From the NCBI RefSeq assembly GCF_910592395.1, contig NC_088311.1, positions 1,428,501 to 1,492,500 on the forward strand: DNA of 64,000 bases. Direction: 5' to 3'. Of the stretch, positions 40,957-54,400 are shown piece by piece (the first letter of the stretch is position 1; the number at the start of each line of letters is the position of its first letter). The notes under the pieces were generated by a model. It did not search any database. It was given only the letters and a program-made list of their open reading frames with translations, and had not been told where the DNA came from. Both the position numbers and the translations under genes were made by a program. This DNA comes from Lineus longissimus. Its lineage: Eukaryota > Nemertea > Pilidiophora > Heteronemertea > Lineidae.

Positions 40957-40981
40957 CATGTACATGTACATGTACATGTAC
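40957..40981 (+). repeat. (ACATGT)n tandem palindrome
   Basis: Four tandem ACATGT units (ccatgtacatgtacatgtac). A similar run lies at 43558-43579, and single TACATGTA copies are scattered through the window. Confidence 0.85.
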
Positions 40982-43557
40982 TTATTGCAATACATCACCA
41001 GCGTGATTTGGATAACGGAGTCACGATAGTTCCACCTTTACACCAACGTACAGCAAAACTTTGTCCCAACGTTCGCCACGAGTGAACATCGCATGAGTGC
41101 AACCCCAGTGTCACCACGTGTCCCATGGATGTTATCAAGAATGTATATATATTTGATTTTAGTTATATGCATTTTGCCAGCAGTGATCGGCTCTATGTCC
41201 TCAGTGTGGTACCAAGGGTGTGATATACCCGCTTCATTTCAATAGCATTCATTATGGCTCGAAACCATCAAATATGGCTGCCCCTGGTTCCTAATTGATG
41301 CTCATCATTGGCCGATCTAATATCAATATCCATCTTCGTTATCTGGTGTGTGCGTCTAGAGGTTAATGTGCTGAGAACCACAACTTCCAAACTGTGAGTG
41401 CGTCGCCCGTGGTCAAGCAATCAACACTGCACTGCATGGCCAAGTGGTCTCTATGCGGTGGAGGTGTTGGCCCAAACCTTAGGTGCTTTGGCCCAAGGTT
41501 AGGGCGGAATTTCACTCCTTCATGACCAGCCGCACTGCTGAAGGAGAAATCATTTACCTCTGCCAGCCGAGATAGCCGGAAAGAACATTCAAGGCACTTG
41601 AACGTGGTTGAAGACGTTTAGGGAGGCAAGAGCATTGACTGTATTTGTCAGATTCGTTGTATATCTTTACCACGACCAACGCTGTCATGACTGTGACCGA
41701 ATCCGATCACAGAGACTTGGATCCATTATTGTCGATCCACACTAGACACTGCTGTCCTGATAATATGTATGAGCGTTGAAGATCAGTAGGCTATTTCTGC
41801 ATCAAACCTAAAACTTGTGTCGGATTTGTCAGCATATGTCTTTTATTCCGGCGCGAAATGTAAAGAAATGTGTAAATTAGATTTTTACGCTGAGACCATC
41901 TGCCGTTTTGTTAATTTCTGGCTGCTGCTTCCAGTACGATGAATGGGCAGTCATGCAGAAAGATGCCAAAACGGTGGTGTCAATATTGTAAGCTGTTCAA
42001 AGACTAATAAAATTTTAAGAACTCCTGTTAATTTCTTTTAGTCTAGATTGCTGTTTGTGTGATGTGAAGGTAACTATGTCACTCATTCGCGTATCATTAT
42101 ACCCATTGTTCGCCCATGTACACCTTATGATAACCGAAGATAAATAAACATATTTTCTTTCCATGTTCTTCTAATCTTGAGCTTGCGGACTTTTCTTGGT
42201 GGAATAACCATCGTCTCTTAGATATACAGCCTACATGCCGAGCCAATATCGTCTTCGTCTCATTCTTTCTCTCAATATGTTGTCTTATCTTTGCTTGTCA
42301 GAATTTTTCTATAAGCGGGTTTTCAACGAATTCTTCGAGGAAACGAGAAGGAAAATGAACATAGCACGAAAACAGACACTGCAGAAACAGACCAGCTGGT
42401 TGCTTTATCTTTAGATTATTTGTTCTTCGGCAAATCCCTCGGTTGATATCTCCAATGACAAATGAAGACGGATAAGTCATCGCGAGATAGATATCTTAAC
42501 CCATTTGTTACTGCATTACAAACTGCTCTATTTGCGCCAAACCGGTCGAAGCGTGAGAGCCCGTCTTGTACCCGTACGAAGTACCAACTTCCTGGCAATG
42601 ACAAGTGCCGCCTGAAACGTAAATTCAGTGTTGCCAATAACCACATTTGATCAGTGTTCTTCACAAAGAAGCAAACATATTTCATCATTGAATCAATGAT
42701 GAGCTCATGGTAGATACGACCATGTGTATCCAGTATTAACGATTTAATGGCGGAGAACCATTGGGATGGCTAATGGTGGAATGTATCATAATCACCATCA
42801 TAGATGACGAAACTTTTGCCTGTGGAGCCCAAACTGTTGGGCTGCTTAATCAAATGTCAATGGTAGAAAACTTTCCTGAGCAAGTCCCGTGGGCAGGTTT
42901 GCAAATGTCATGGTTTCACGATGAAAGTCCGTGGAACAGAAGACACATCAGCGATTCACTGCTTTCAACGTGAATTACCATTCGCCTCAGGAGGTTTGGT
43001 CGATAATAAATGAAACAGCCACACATTCCACTAGTCACTCTCAGATACTATTGTTTCTTGCCTCTTTGCACTTTTGCAAAAAAAAACAACAACACCAGAA
43101 CCTCCAACAAGCAGTTTCACCATCCATTCTATGCTTTTTCTGGCGCATTAGCCTGACTATAATGGAACGAAGGCATCTTTTTCAGCGATACATCAGTCAA
43201 GATGAATGTAAGCAAACAATCTTTAAAGTTGTGGGAATCGCCTTTTTGGCCTGGGTTGGGACAACACTTTTAGACAATCACTATTAAATGCCATGGCTTC
43301 CACCAACGCTCTTATGCAGCAAGTCCTGATATCCTGGACCCCCATGCGCACTGAGTCCCTGTCGCCCTTCTAACCTCTCTTTAACCGGATCAACGCCCAG
43401 GATCTTTCACCTGATTCACGCCTGCCTGCATCGGCTGCGGTTAAAAGTCCATATATAACGCGAATGCGAGCAACCCCAGATTATACGATGAAACTGCATG
43501 GATTTTTTACTACAAATAACAGAAAGCAGTTTTAAAAACACCGCCTCTTCGACTCAC

Positions 43558-43579
43558 CTGTACATGTACATGTACATGT
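43558..43579 (+). repeat. (ACATGT)n tandem palindrome
   Basis: Second tandem run of the same hexamer as at 40957. Confidence 0.85.
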
Positions 43580-43773
43580 TTGTATTTTTAATGGATTTCT
43601 ACTTTTTGCCTTGATTCGCCTCGTGTCAGAGGATGCGAGATGCGAGCAGACCGTTAGTGACGAAAACGTTCTCACGCAGTTGCCCCTTTTTCTGGCTGGC
43701 TTTTTCCTCCCACCGGTGTATAAGGGACCCGGCGACCCGCCATGTGATGGTGGGACTACTATACAAGACTTGC

Positions 43774-43841
43774 TTCTGAACAATTTCAAAGCCAAATTTG
43801 TTGGCGGGCTGATGATGTTTCGTCATTTTGAGCAGAAAACA
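43774..43841 (+). repeat. Dispersed repeat shared with 30441-30507
   Basis: The stretch tttcaaag, then gggctgatgatgtttc, then attttgagcagaaaa matches 30452-30507 with about six differences in 56 bases, in the same orientation. The similarity continues a little upstream (ttctgaa). Only two copies were noticed, and the family is unknown. Confidence 0.6.
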
Positions 43842-46692
43842 AACTGCTTTTAGTTCCAAATCCGCAATGCCAAGAGGAGTTTTCGTCAATACAAAATCAA
43901 CAACGGATTCCATGCATATTTAAGTCCATACTGTTTAAGTCCATGACAGTGTGGACATGCACGTAGTCCCAGAGCGAAGGAGTACCGAGAACCCACGCCG
44001 GCTGGGACTCGGGAATATTCATGGAGAATTTCAAGGTTTATTTGGAATAATAATTAAATAAACGATCAATGTTGACTCTACATTGTTAAAAATTGATCAA
44101 ACGTGGAATGAAATATGCCGCCAGCATCACATCATGAAAATTTCACCAATGCCTCCTGTATGAAATGAGCAGGGTCGTACCGTGGCGATCATATTATTCG
44201 TACACTAAACCTTTCCTCGTGGGGATCAAAATGTGTACACAAGGGCTCCAATCATCTACTGTATGGTACATTTACCATTCAAATAATAATATCAATGTTT
44301 TTATAAATAATTTATTCTCTATTAGAGTTTGAGTATGAATCGGAATGATGGATGACATCTCTCTTGATACTAGCGACAGTACCCCAGAATCCCACGTGTT
44401 TACCAATAGACGAGATCAAAGCCTACGATGTTGCATACAGTGGGTACTTCTCTGCTCAGGTTCTTTGTTCCCCGGGTCAACACGATCATTTAAAACCTTG
44501 AGTAACTCTAAGTTTAAACGCAGGAATGTAACCCAAGGATAGAACTAAAGCTGAAAATCAACTGCAACTCTTTCCATTTTGGAGATTATGAGATTGCTGT
44601 AGTTTCTTACACACTTTTACCTTTCTACATATATGTTGCCCGATGCCATTTCAACTAGGGACAAGGGATCCGGAGACTCAGGTTTTTGATACACCCGCGT
44701 CAGTCACGAGAGGCGGAGTGCATTGAAAACCACTAGTGCCAGGATGACTGAAAGGCAGCCACGCGTTTTTAAAGAATGATTCTCTCCGGAAAATGATATA
44801 GTGTTCCAGTCAGTTATCGTATGGTTCTAACAAGAATGGTTCCACCCGTCCAGTCGTCATCAGTCAACGGACAGTTGAATCCATTAAATACAAACGCTGT
44901 GTGTTTAGTGATTCGCATCACGCCTGGTAATCCGCGAGCATAGTTAGCCATGATGTGTATAATGACATGAGACTGACATGAGATAGTAACACTAATTGAA
45001 TGATAACTTCCTTGGGCGATGTTGATGACCATACGGGATGTAAGTATGTTGAAGACGTACACTTTCGAGAAGTGAGTCCAGCTTCTTCGTGACTTTGTGA
45101 GTGAATCATATAAATTGGAATTCTCACTTATTCTCACTTATAACGTCATTTAATTCTCTGGTGAAGAGGTTACGACTGGAGGCATTCCGTGGTTCTTACC
45201 TCTTCGCATGGCCTATACGCCGTTACTCACTACCGGTGTCCTCCTTGAGTGGACATGGGCTTACTAAAACAGGAAAATAGAGAGGATGACACATTTTTAA
45301 GATATTAAACTATATTTTGGGCCGTAGACCCGATACAAGCATTTGGCACTGACTGTGCCTTCAACAGGCAAGGTGTCATCCTTTCTATTCTTTTTATAAT
45401 GATCAACACGGCTTCCATTTTAACCGGGCCTTACTAATCATGCAACGAGAAAATCGACAAACATTACTTTCTGTAAATTGACAGCCTGATTGTCTCTGAA
45501 TACAGGCCTTCTGGTGTCTGTTTGAGATTCAGACACCCCACCGGGCTAATAAGAGGATGTGTTTGTTCTACAAAAGTTCTAAGATAAAGGACGTCTCATG
45601 GTTGATACATCTCCTGTATACCTAAGTGTATTCCAAAGGTGAGAGAGAGGCTAGGCTCTTTGTTGTGATGTCGATACTTTGGGGCAAAAGTTCGAATTAG
45701 CTTATTTATCTTTTTGATACAACAAGCAAGTCGGAACCCTGTATCAATATGAGTCACTTTATGATCATGTTATCAATCAAAAAGAATGACAACCAATATA
45801 TAACTAGCTCATCAGCTCTGATCAAAACCATCGGTTAATCTCGTCTGCCTTCTGATCACGACGAAGAGCAGAATCCATTGAAATCAGTTGGGGCGTTTAA
45901 GAGTTTCAGCCAGCAAAATCATTTTTACACTCTGTAGAAATCCGAGAACTGTTCTTTTAATGATATAAAGACAGTGAAAGCTGTTATTGGTTTGATAACA
46001 GTATCCAGGGGCCTTGGTACGGTAGCCAGAAAAATGATTGTTGGATTGCCATCTTTGTTTGCGGCGTCCTTTTACTGGTACGCCTTACCCATGAGGCTGG
46101 CTGAAATAACATATTAAGATTCTTTCAAAATAACCAATGAAAGATTGGAGATAATATCGTCTGCGGCGATTATCACGTGCTGTGTGATATTCTCAGGCGA
46201 GGACCATCAATCCCCCAACAACCCAAACATGCCACTACTAAATGCGGTTTCCTCGTAAGAAAAGTATGTTTTCAACACCATTATCGCCCATGAGCATCCA
46301 ACAGTGGTGTCGTTCCATCTCCATCTTATCCACCATGTTATGGTTAATCGTTTTACTGACAAGACGGTCTCTGTGTTAGACGTCGCGATAGACAGCCTTG
46401 TGTTTGGATGGAGCAAACACGTCGCCAAACCATTAATGAAGTGATTAAATCTACCCTTAACCCTTCCGAACTAACGCCTGAATGCATGGTTCCTCGGTAA
46501 CCATTGCCGCCGGTTTTACTTCCGACATTGATGAAGACCGGAGCCAGTATCAGCTCATAACGGAAATGTAAAATCGTTTGCATACCCACACTTCAGATAC
46601 ATACACTTAAGAAAATCTTTCTCGTGACAATGCTCCTCCTTCTTGCTGGTCACTCCCAAGACCATCGAGACAAGAGATAGTGATTGTCTTAC

Positions 46693-47281
46693 CTTGTCCG
46701 CCAGGGAGTAGGACGCATCCGTCCGGCTCCGATTACCCTTTCTGACCCACCGGTCGCATGGCCTAATCGGATGCTGTAACACGAGGCTTGCCCCGAATCG
46801 AGGTGAAACATAATTGTCGGGGAGGCAATATCCGCAAAAGGTTTTGTTTCACGATTTGCTTACTTCTCTTTCTCCTAGAAACGCGGTGGTAAATCGCCAG
46901 TTGAGATCGTAATACATGCACTTAATATTTTTTTTACTGATGCCAATATTTGTTTTCCAAGTTGAAGGGCAAAGCGAAAGAACCTGAATGCATAAAAAAG
47001 ACATGCTACCAGCGTTGCCTATCGGAATATGTATTCAGGTAGCCAGCTATCAGCCACCTTGCGCCAACTAAGGCCTCAGGCCATCCACAAGTAAACGGTA
47101 AGACGTTTCTCACACTGGTCATGATTAAATATTGTCTCACACCTGTCCCTCTGCTTGATTGGATCAGAACAGTAAAGACTGACTGGGTTGAAATGCCACT
47201 TTCTGAAGGGGGTTCTGTTGGCAATGGAAGGGTCTCTTGGCATTCTTGTACCATTTCGCGATGGTGACTGGCTGGTACTGA
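46693..47281 (-). CDS. Candidate two-exon fragment, unknown protein
   Basis: Two minus-strand segments have both splice sites and agree in phase 0. One is 47114-47281 (168 nt, acceptor cgtttttgtcaaacag, donor GTGAGA, 56 codons containing ETLPLPTEPPSESG). The other is 46693-46773 (81 nt, acceptor gcctcgtgttacag, donor GACAAG|GTAAGA, 27 codons containing CDRWVRKGNRSRTD). A further phase-0 open run continues at about 46365-46560 after a poor gag acceptor and ends in a stop. The region is GC-richer than its surroundings. No start exon or homologous family was recognised. The 81-nt exon is also open in a second frame, which lowers confidence. Confidence 0.25.
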
Positions 47282-48374
47282 CTGTTTGACAAAAACGACC
47301 ATTGGAAAGGTATTTTGAGTCGAAGAGATATTCAAGAGTTTCTGCAGGGTGCCGCTTGAAATGATTACTATTCGGGATTTTCCTTTATCCCGTCATTTCC
47401 ATGTACCTCTTGCCAGCTGTCAGTCAAATTCAATAGATCCATCAACAATACTTTCCCTGGTTCTCAACTATCGCCAATAGCATGCAGACCAAACTATGAA
47501 ATGGCAAGAAGTATTTGCCCAAGTCTACATGAGAAATCAGCAGCTTGCATTCTTATATCTTTCACAAGTGGTGATAAAGTCATCAATAGTCGGTATAGCA
47601 GCAACCGTTCCTCATGGAGGAAAGACAGTTCATGTTCTTTGTCATAAACGCTGTATAGTAAATGATTTATGGCACGGTCTCATGGGGACAAGCACGCTGA
47701 GCAGCTTTTTCAGTGACCAGGCGTCCTCATGACCACTTGCCGGTGGAGATACTGGAACAGCCTTCATTTCCAAAACTTTTTCCTGTGCAGATCTACGCCA
47801 CACATCAATATGCGGGCTCAGTCCTAAACGGCAAGGACAGTACTGACCTCTTCCTCATTAAACCATCATTTCAGTTCTGTCCAGCCATGTCGAAGTAATT
47901 TTTGATCTGAATGGACGATATAGAGTTGAAACGCCAGGGAAGTGCTAGTAGTCCATTGTCATCCTTGCTTGCTGGTGAGGGGCAAGCCATATCGGTACAG
48001 GCGGCCATGGCGATTCACAAAGTTCAGTAGACAATTAAATTAGGGGCTCTGTATCTTGTGGCAGGGTTGGATGGAGGGGAAAGCAAGGACTTGTGTGAAG
48101 GGGTTTTCAATTCTAATGTCGCATGCTGGACTGGGGTGATAAAGGTTTTACACCTCATGATACACACTTCATTTGTAAGTGACAATGGTGACATGCATCC
48201 ATGTGTCATCATCCCACTTCAACAGTAAAACCATTTAGTGGTGACTAATGACATTCAGACGGACACCAATTTGGCCACCAATACAAGAAATGTGTCCCAA
48301 CTGATACTCTCAATTCAACTTAATATATCCCACAAAAGATAAACAATAAATACGCTGTATACTATTACTTAACT

Positions 48375-48380
48375 TTTATT
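48375..48380 (-). terminator. AOPEP polyadenylation signal
   Basis: AATAAA on the minus strand, about 70 nt after the AOPEP stop codon. Confidence 0.6.
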
Positions 48381-48451
48381 CGACAAAAAAACATACCAGC
48401 ATTTATAGAAACTATTTAGAAAAAACTAATTTGTATCTGGTTCCGCTGTTA

Positions 48452-51400
48452 TCAATTGCCTCCAAAAACCATCTCCTTAACTGAAACATATGTGTCTTTT
48501 TCCATTTCATCTGCTAACTCATGAAAAGCCTCTTCAGCAATCTGGCGCTGTGCTTTCTTCCCAGAAAGGACAAGCTCTCCGTACAGATAGATACCCATTG
48601 CCTGCAAAATACGGGACATTGCGTCATTACACAGAAGAGACTTGTATATACCTCGTTATCTAAAACATGAACCCACTCCCTTTCCTAACACCAAAGCATT
48701 TCTCAAAACATATATCCTCAAGAAATATACTTGTAGGTATGATAAAACCGAATTTGTTTTCCTCTGAAATAAGATAAGAAGATTAGAGTCACGAAACTGC
48801 TTAGGGCACAAGCATATCTAAGTACATATCATTAAATCATCTTGACTTAAAATTGAGACTAGCAAGTGACAGCCACCCAAGGCAGTGCAAGTATCAACAA
48901 GTCAAGTTACACCCTGGGATGAAGAAATATTAAAAAGTCAAGTTACAAAATCTAGTCAACACTGTTCTGTATGATTATGTCAGGCATTTAGGCCAACATT
49001 ATTCATTTTTTGTTTAACAATATAAATGCATTCCCTATACTATCCAGAGGGCAAAAAAACTGCTGAGTGATACTCCATGGGGGTACTTTTATTTCTCATA
49101 CAATTGATAAAATCAGGCCCAGTCAAAATGTGAGTTTATGTCCCTCACCTCGTTTTTCTTTCACATGTTCATTAGAAATACCTAACGCTGTGAAGTTCGT
49201 ATCTGTTTTCTCAATAACAAGTTCAAGTAGAAGAAGTATATTTGTTAAGTACCTCCAAAAAAAATGAAGCACACAGAATAGCATAAACATGTCTTAAAAC
49301 TTGACATCCCTGGATTACCTGAGGGGAGCAATGGAGACATCTGAAGAGATCAAGCACTTGAGGCACACACACTAACAACAAAAGCCTGTCTGAATGACAA
49401 TGGGAATGACATTACGAAGTATCTTCGAGACAATAGTATTTGATGAAGAGATAGCAAAAGTATCAACTACTGTGACTAAATATCTTCAGTTTCTGCCTAT
49501 TCCCGGCAGCAAGCAAGATTGAATGTCAGTAAGGTAGCACATCTCTGGGCTCAACCACTCTTTAAAAAACGTCCAAAATGATCCAAAAATAACCTTGTGT
49601 TAGGTATGAACAAGAGATCAATATTATGAGCTATATTGCTCAGGTGAGAACCTTTTGGACCACTCCACTGTAGAGATGGACTCAACAGATTTTCGCCAAA
49701 TCCAACCGGACATGACTCACACCGGAATGACACCAGCAAAAGGGAATGATACACACAACCTGATTCAGTAAGGGTACCAATTAAAGGATAGCCATTTCTA
49801 TATCTCAAGATATACTGTAAGATAGCCAATAATTGTACACCTCCAGTGAACTAACAACGACTCCAATTAGAGTCATGGTCAAAGCAATGAGTAGCCCACA
49901 CATCCTTGTGCATCAAAGGCAATGAGGCAGTAGTGTAACCACAACACCCTAATCAAGCAAGGAATCTAAATGAAGCTAATAGCTAAGACAGCAGCTGAAA
50001 GAAGCAAAACAGGATGATACAACTGTTTCATTCATCAAGCCACGAATGGTACCGGTTATAAGGTGCGATGAAAGACACTACCAAGACGATTGGGAAGACA
50101 CTTTGGCTATCTTGTCCATTTCAACAGTTTCGAAATGGGCTAAGCCTTGGGACAATTCCCTTAAATAGAGTAGACACCTCGTCATCAGAGTATCGAGGTT
50201 TCAACTGTGTAAAAACAAAATTGAATCAAATCGATTTGATTTTACTATGGTGCAACTTGCCACTGATTCTGTTGTCGTTGCATCAGCTGAATATAGGCCA
50301 ATCACACAGGTTATCATGTCAACAACACCCTGAACTTTAGACTGGCAGACAGGTCAACGATTCATGTAAGCTGAACTGAATGGGATCTAATGTCATCAAG
50401 TGTACATTATCTGATGAGAAGAAAATAACGTTGTCTGATGACAACTTATCATAAAGAAACGGACAGAAACTCCCTATCACCCTTTGTATCATTGGTTCCT
50501 GTGAGGGCATAATGAATAGATGAATAGTCAGATGGCATTTTCAATAAATGGACTGGTGCTGAAAGGGATAGCTTTAGAACAATCATGCTAATGGATGTCA
50601 GGACAGCAGACTCACACAGCATCAAGTTAACAATATCACCACAATGGCTAATTGCCGGTGAACTATCGGGATACACACGGAGGAAATAAAGGAATAAAGG
50701 AAATAAATTTATCCACAAGCAATGTATTAGTAGACAGATCTATTTAACCCATTAGGCTAATAACACGAGAGGCCTGGTGGACAGGATAGCTCTGCTGTTC
50801 AAAGAATATTCTCCCTGAAACATCTTTACCTGGTGATTGCGCAAGAATGCCTTGATATCTCCATAACCAGGACTGTAACTGTGTTTCACCACCAACTCGC
50901 ACCACCGATGCTGAATCTGAAATTATACATTATACATGACACATAAGATGGGTGAAGGTGCCATGCCTTAATGTTCTAGATTGATGAGTGTAGCCCTTTG
51001 TATCAGATAATCTTACCAATTGTATGTAACTCATTGCCCAGGGTCATTTACAATGTATTAGCATTATAGGATTTAGCCACATTCCATTTCAAATTTCATG
51101 TAATCCTACAGTATATATGTATGATGAATGGATGGTAACCATAAAAATGACAAAACTGTTCTTAATACATGAATCTCCTTGTCATAATAACTGATTCCAA
51201 CAAGCAACATTCTTGTCTCACTATTCTCAACCTAATCGAACTGTCACAGACTATTTTAACCTCGGAGAAGGTTAAAAAACATGTAAAAAAACCCGAGTCA
51301 TATTTTGAAGAGCAGCCACATGACACCAGTGCTATAATCCGCAAACAATCTGCGGCAGAAAAGTCGCACTAATTCATACAATTCTTTTCAAATGTCGCTC

Positions 51401-54400
51401 CTCAGACAGAACACGCTGTCGCTAAAAAAGCAAATTAAACGCTGCCAGTTAATCCCAGTTTGCACTCTATTCCTGTTAGGGATCATTTCAATTCCCATGA
51501 GCACATTTTAGCGATGACAGGTAATTTTGTCAGTGGGGTTTATTATACCTGTCTCAGAGATTTTAAAGCCGTCAGGAGACACATTCACATCCTACCAGAG
51601 ACAATTAATGAAAGAAAACATCCATTTAGGAACCTGATGGACCATCTCATATCGGCGTATAGACTACCAATTTCTTACTAACCGGTAGTATTACGGAAGT
51701 AAGAATAGATACTACGTGTTAGAACATCCCTAATTGTGCCGATATGGTATTGCATTCACAATCAATGCTCTTAGTCTTAAAGAGGGCTGCAGTTTTAGTT
51801 GATTAGACAAAAGATGAGGCTTGATCTCTATTAAACATCTCAACGATATATCTTAGCTTCATACTTCCTTTACAGATGGCATTAGTGGTATCAATCCTGA
51901 CATTTTCTTTGTACAGTTTGTACAGCTATGGAATCTTGACCCACAACAACAAACGATTTGTTGCCACTACCATCTGTAGCAAAGCAAGAATATCCCCCCC
52001 CCCCGAACTGCAGGGGCATAATGTGCAAATGCAAGGTGATGGTCTTAAAAGCTTTATAGTTAAAGGTTGAGACAGGTAATGAAGCAAGACACTACACATC
52101 AGGTGGTAGGGTTAATGCACTTTTTATCAATGAGGACAGTGACGGCCCCCCATGTCTGGTACCTTTTATCTACGGTAGCAATCAATCAAAAACCGAACCA
52201 AGACAATGCTGTTAAAGTGAAAGTTATTGATGCTGATGTAATTATGAGCCAGAGGCAAACTCTGCACTCTAGTGTTAGAAGGCTGAACCAAAAGTGTACT
52301 GATATGGGAAATCTGCCAGCCTCCAAATTGGTTACTTAATACTGGTATTCCCTATTTCTTATTCCTGATTCTCAATGTAAGGGCCAAGTAGGCAATCCAT
52401 TAGAACAGGCTTAAGTGTGTAAGACAAAAAGAATGAATTCCATGCTAACCCAGGCCATGCTAATTTCAGTGTGGTAATTCTGCATGACTGCATGTCAAAA
52501 ACGGATAGAAACAGATGTTTACTCACATCAGCATTACATCTGGATATGTTGTACACGTCCCTGAGCTGCTCCAAGGTGACCTTGGATAAGCTGGCCTCCT
52601 CCAACAAGTCTTCTAACAGTAGTACCACTTGTTCGGGGACTAGCTGAAAAATATCACAAGCACAATCATTTCAATATTGGCCTTACATGTATTTCAGTTC
52701 AAATATTAGGCCTGCTCAAGCCCTTGCTGAGAAAATAGATAGCCAATTCTGTTTGACCCCAGTTGTGTTACTGCAGAAAACGTCCACTGCCCACTGATAC
52801 CTATTTGGATTCAAATATTTCAGTGGGTTTAAAGTAGGAGAGAAAGGTCTGAGGGCATACCTTTATATCTCCGATGTCGCAAATGTCTATCTCCTTCAGT
52901 TTCTTCTGGCTTTTTCTGTATTTGATGCTCATGCTGTTGTAGGTGCACCACTTATTGACCTGAAACGTTAAGCTGAATGTAGAATTGGATCGTAATAAAC
53001 TTTCCCCTTAGGTCGTTTTTGATCCAGTCGTAAAGACACTGGACTGTGCAGTTTGAAAAAAGGAATCAAAGCAGAAAATGGGACTGTTAGTAACTCACCA
53101 CATTGAGAACTTGCTTGTACAGATGATTATCTGGTCTTGGTTTGAATTCCTTCAGATCCTGAAACATGTAAAGAGAGTAGACTGGGTAGACAAAAAGAAA
53201 CTGTGATGACATTTATAGTGTTTTTTTGCTAACAGTACGGCCTCACCTTTGGCATGCCAGGATTGTCCAACCAGTCGTGGTAAATGCTGCTCATAGTTAT
53301 TCCTTTCTCACTGAAATATGGAAAACAGGGTAAGATCATCTATAACCGAACAATGAAGAAGATACGATGACTATTCCTTATCCTAATTTCACAGTGCTGG
53401 TGAAGCATTGATCTCACCCACGAAGAAGGTTGGCCAATTTCATGGCAAAGGCCCTTGTCTGGGCCACAATGTTGTATTTGATGATGGTGATGAACAGAGC
53501 TTATTCACCACATGATGATCGTATCTGCAAGTAAGTTGTTAACATGGATTGGTGGCTAGTTGAATCCCGCCAGAGCATTCATTGCCATCATAAATCATAG
53601 CTGGGCCTACCTTAGGTCAGGGAAAACCTCAAACATGAGAGAAAACAACTCCCGCGAGAGGACAGACTTCCCATGGAACTCTGTGGCATATCTACGGATG
53701 AATCGATTCAAAGCCTCATCTCCTACCAGGCCAGCTAGGTGCCTCAAGAGGAAGTAACCCTGAAACAACATGTGAGAGTCTTGAATGAAATCATCAACCT
53801 TGAATCAATACTGCTCCTGACTAACGTGACAGTATCTTACCTTGAGATAATGCACCTGAGTGAACCTCTTGTTTGGATTCATGCCATTCTTGACGTAGAG
53901 AACAGATGTTTCTTGATCTCTAGTTTCCTTCCCTTGACTCGGGCGAAGTGACTGTAGCTCTTCCTCGGTGTTCTCAAGCTCAGCACATAGTACCTTGTAT
54001 CGTATCATAGCTCTCAGTTCAGCATGGTATCTGGCTTGTGTGGTATCCCACTGAAAAGAACGAAATATACCGTACAAAGGACACAGTCACAAGAACATTT
54101 CCAGAGGCTTCATGTCTAACAGTGGCTTATAAACTCTCAATCCCTGATTGAAACAATTCCAGCTGAATCCTGATACTCAGAACTAGTAAGAAGCCTCACG
54201 TTCGGTTTGTTTTCTTCGTGCATTTGATGAGAAGTGTTAAATGAAAAGGAAGACAGAACTCATGGACATGGGAACCACAACCTAAATCTTCTTCAAGTCC
54301 TGGACTGCTTTTATTAGTGAATCTGAACTTACCTTCATAACCTTTGCATGAATGATGTCCTCCATATAAGTAGCAAAGCCCTCACTCAGCCATTCCTCTG

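Larger units (their letters stand above)
40858..48370. other. Intergenic region, no confident gene
   Basis: This lies between the 3' end of the secreted cysteine-rich gene and the 3' end of AOPEP. It holds two TACATGTA-type tandem runs, a repeat shared with 30.45 kb and a weak two-exon minus-strand candidate at 46.7-47.3 kb. The rest has no recognisable coding or RNA features. Confidence 0.5.

Noticed and set aside
41340-41440. tRNA-like A-box/B-box look-alike (possible SINE)
   Set aside because: The B-box match (GGTCAAGCAATC) is poor and no cloverleaf or second copy was found.
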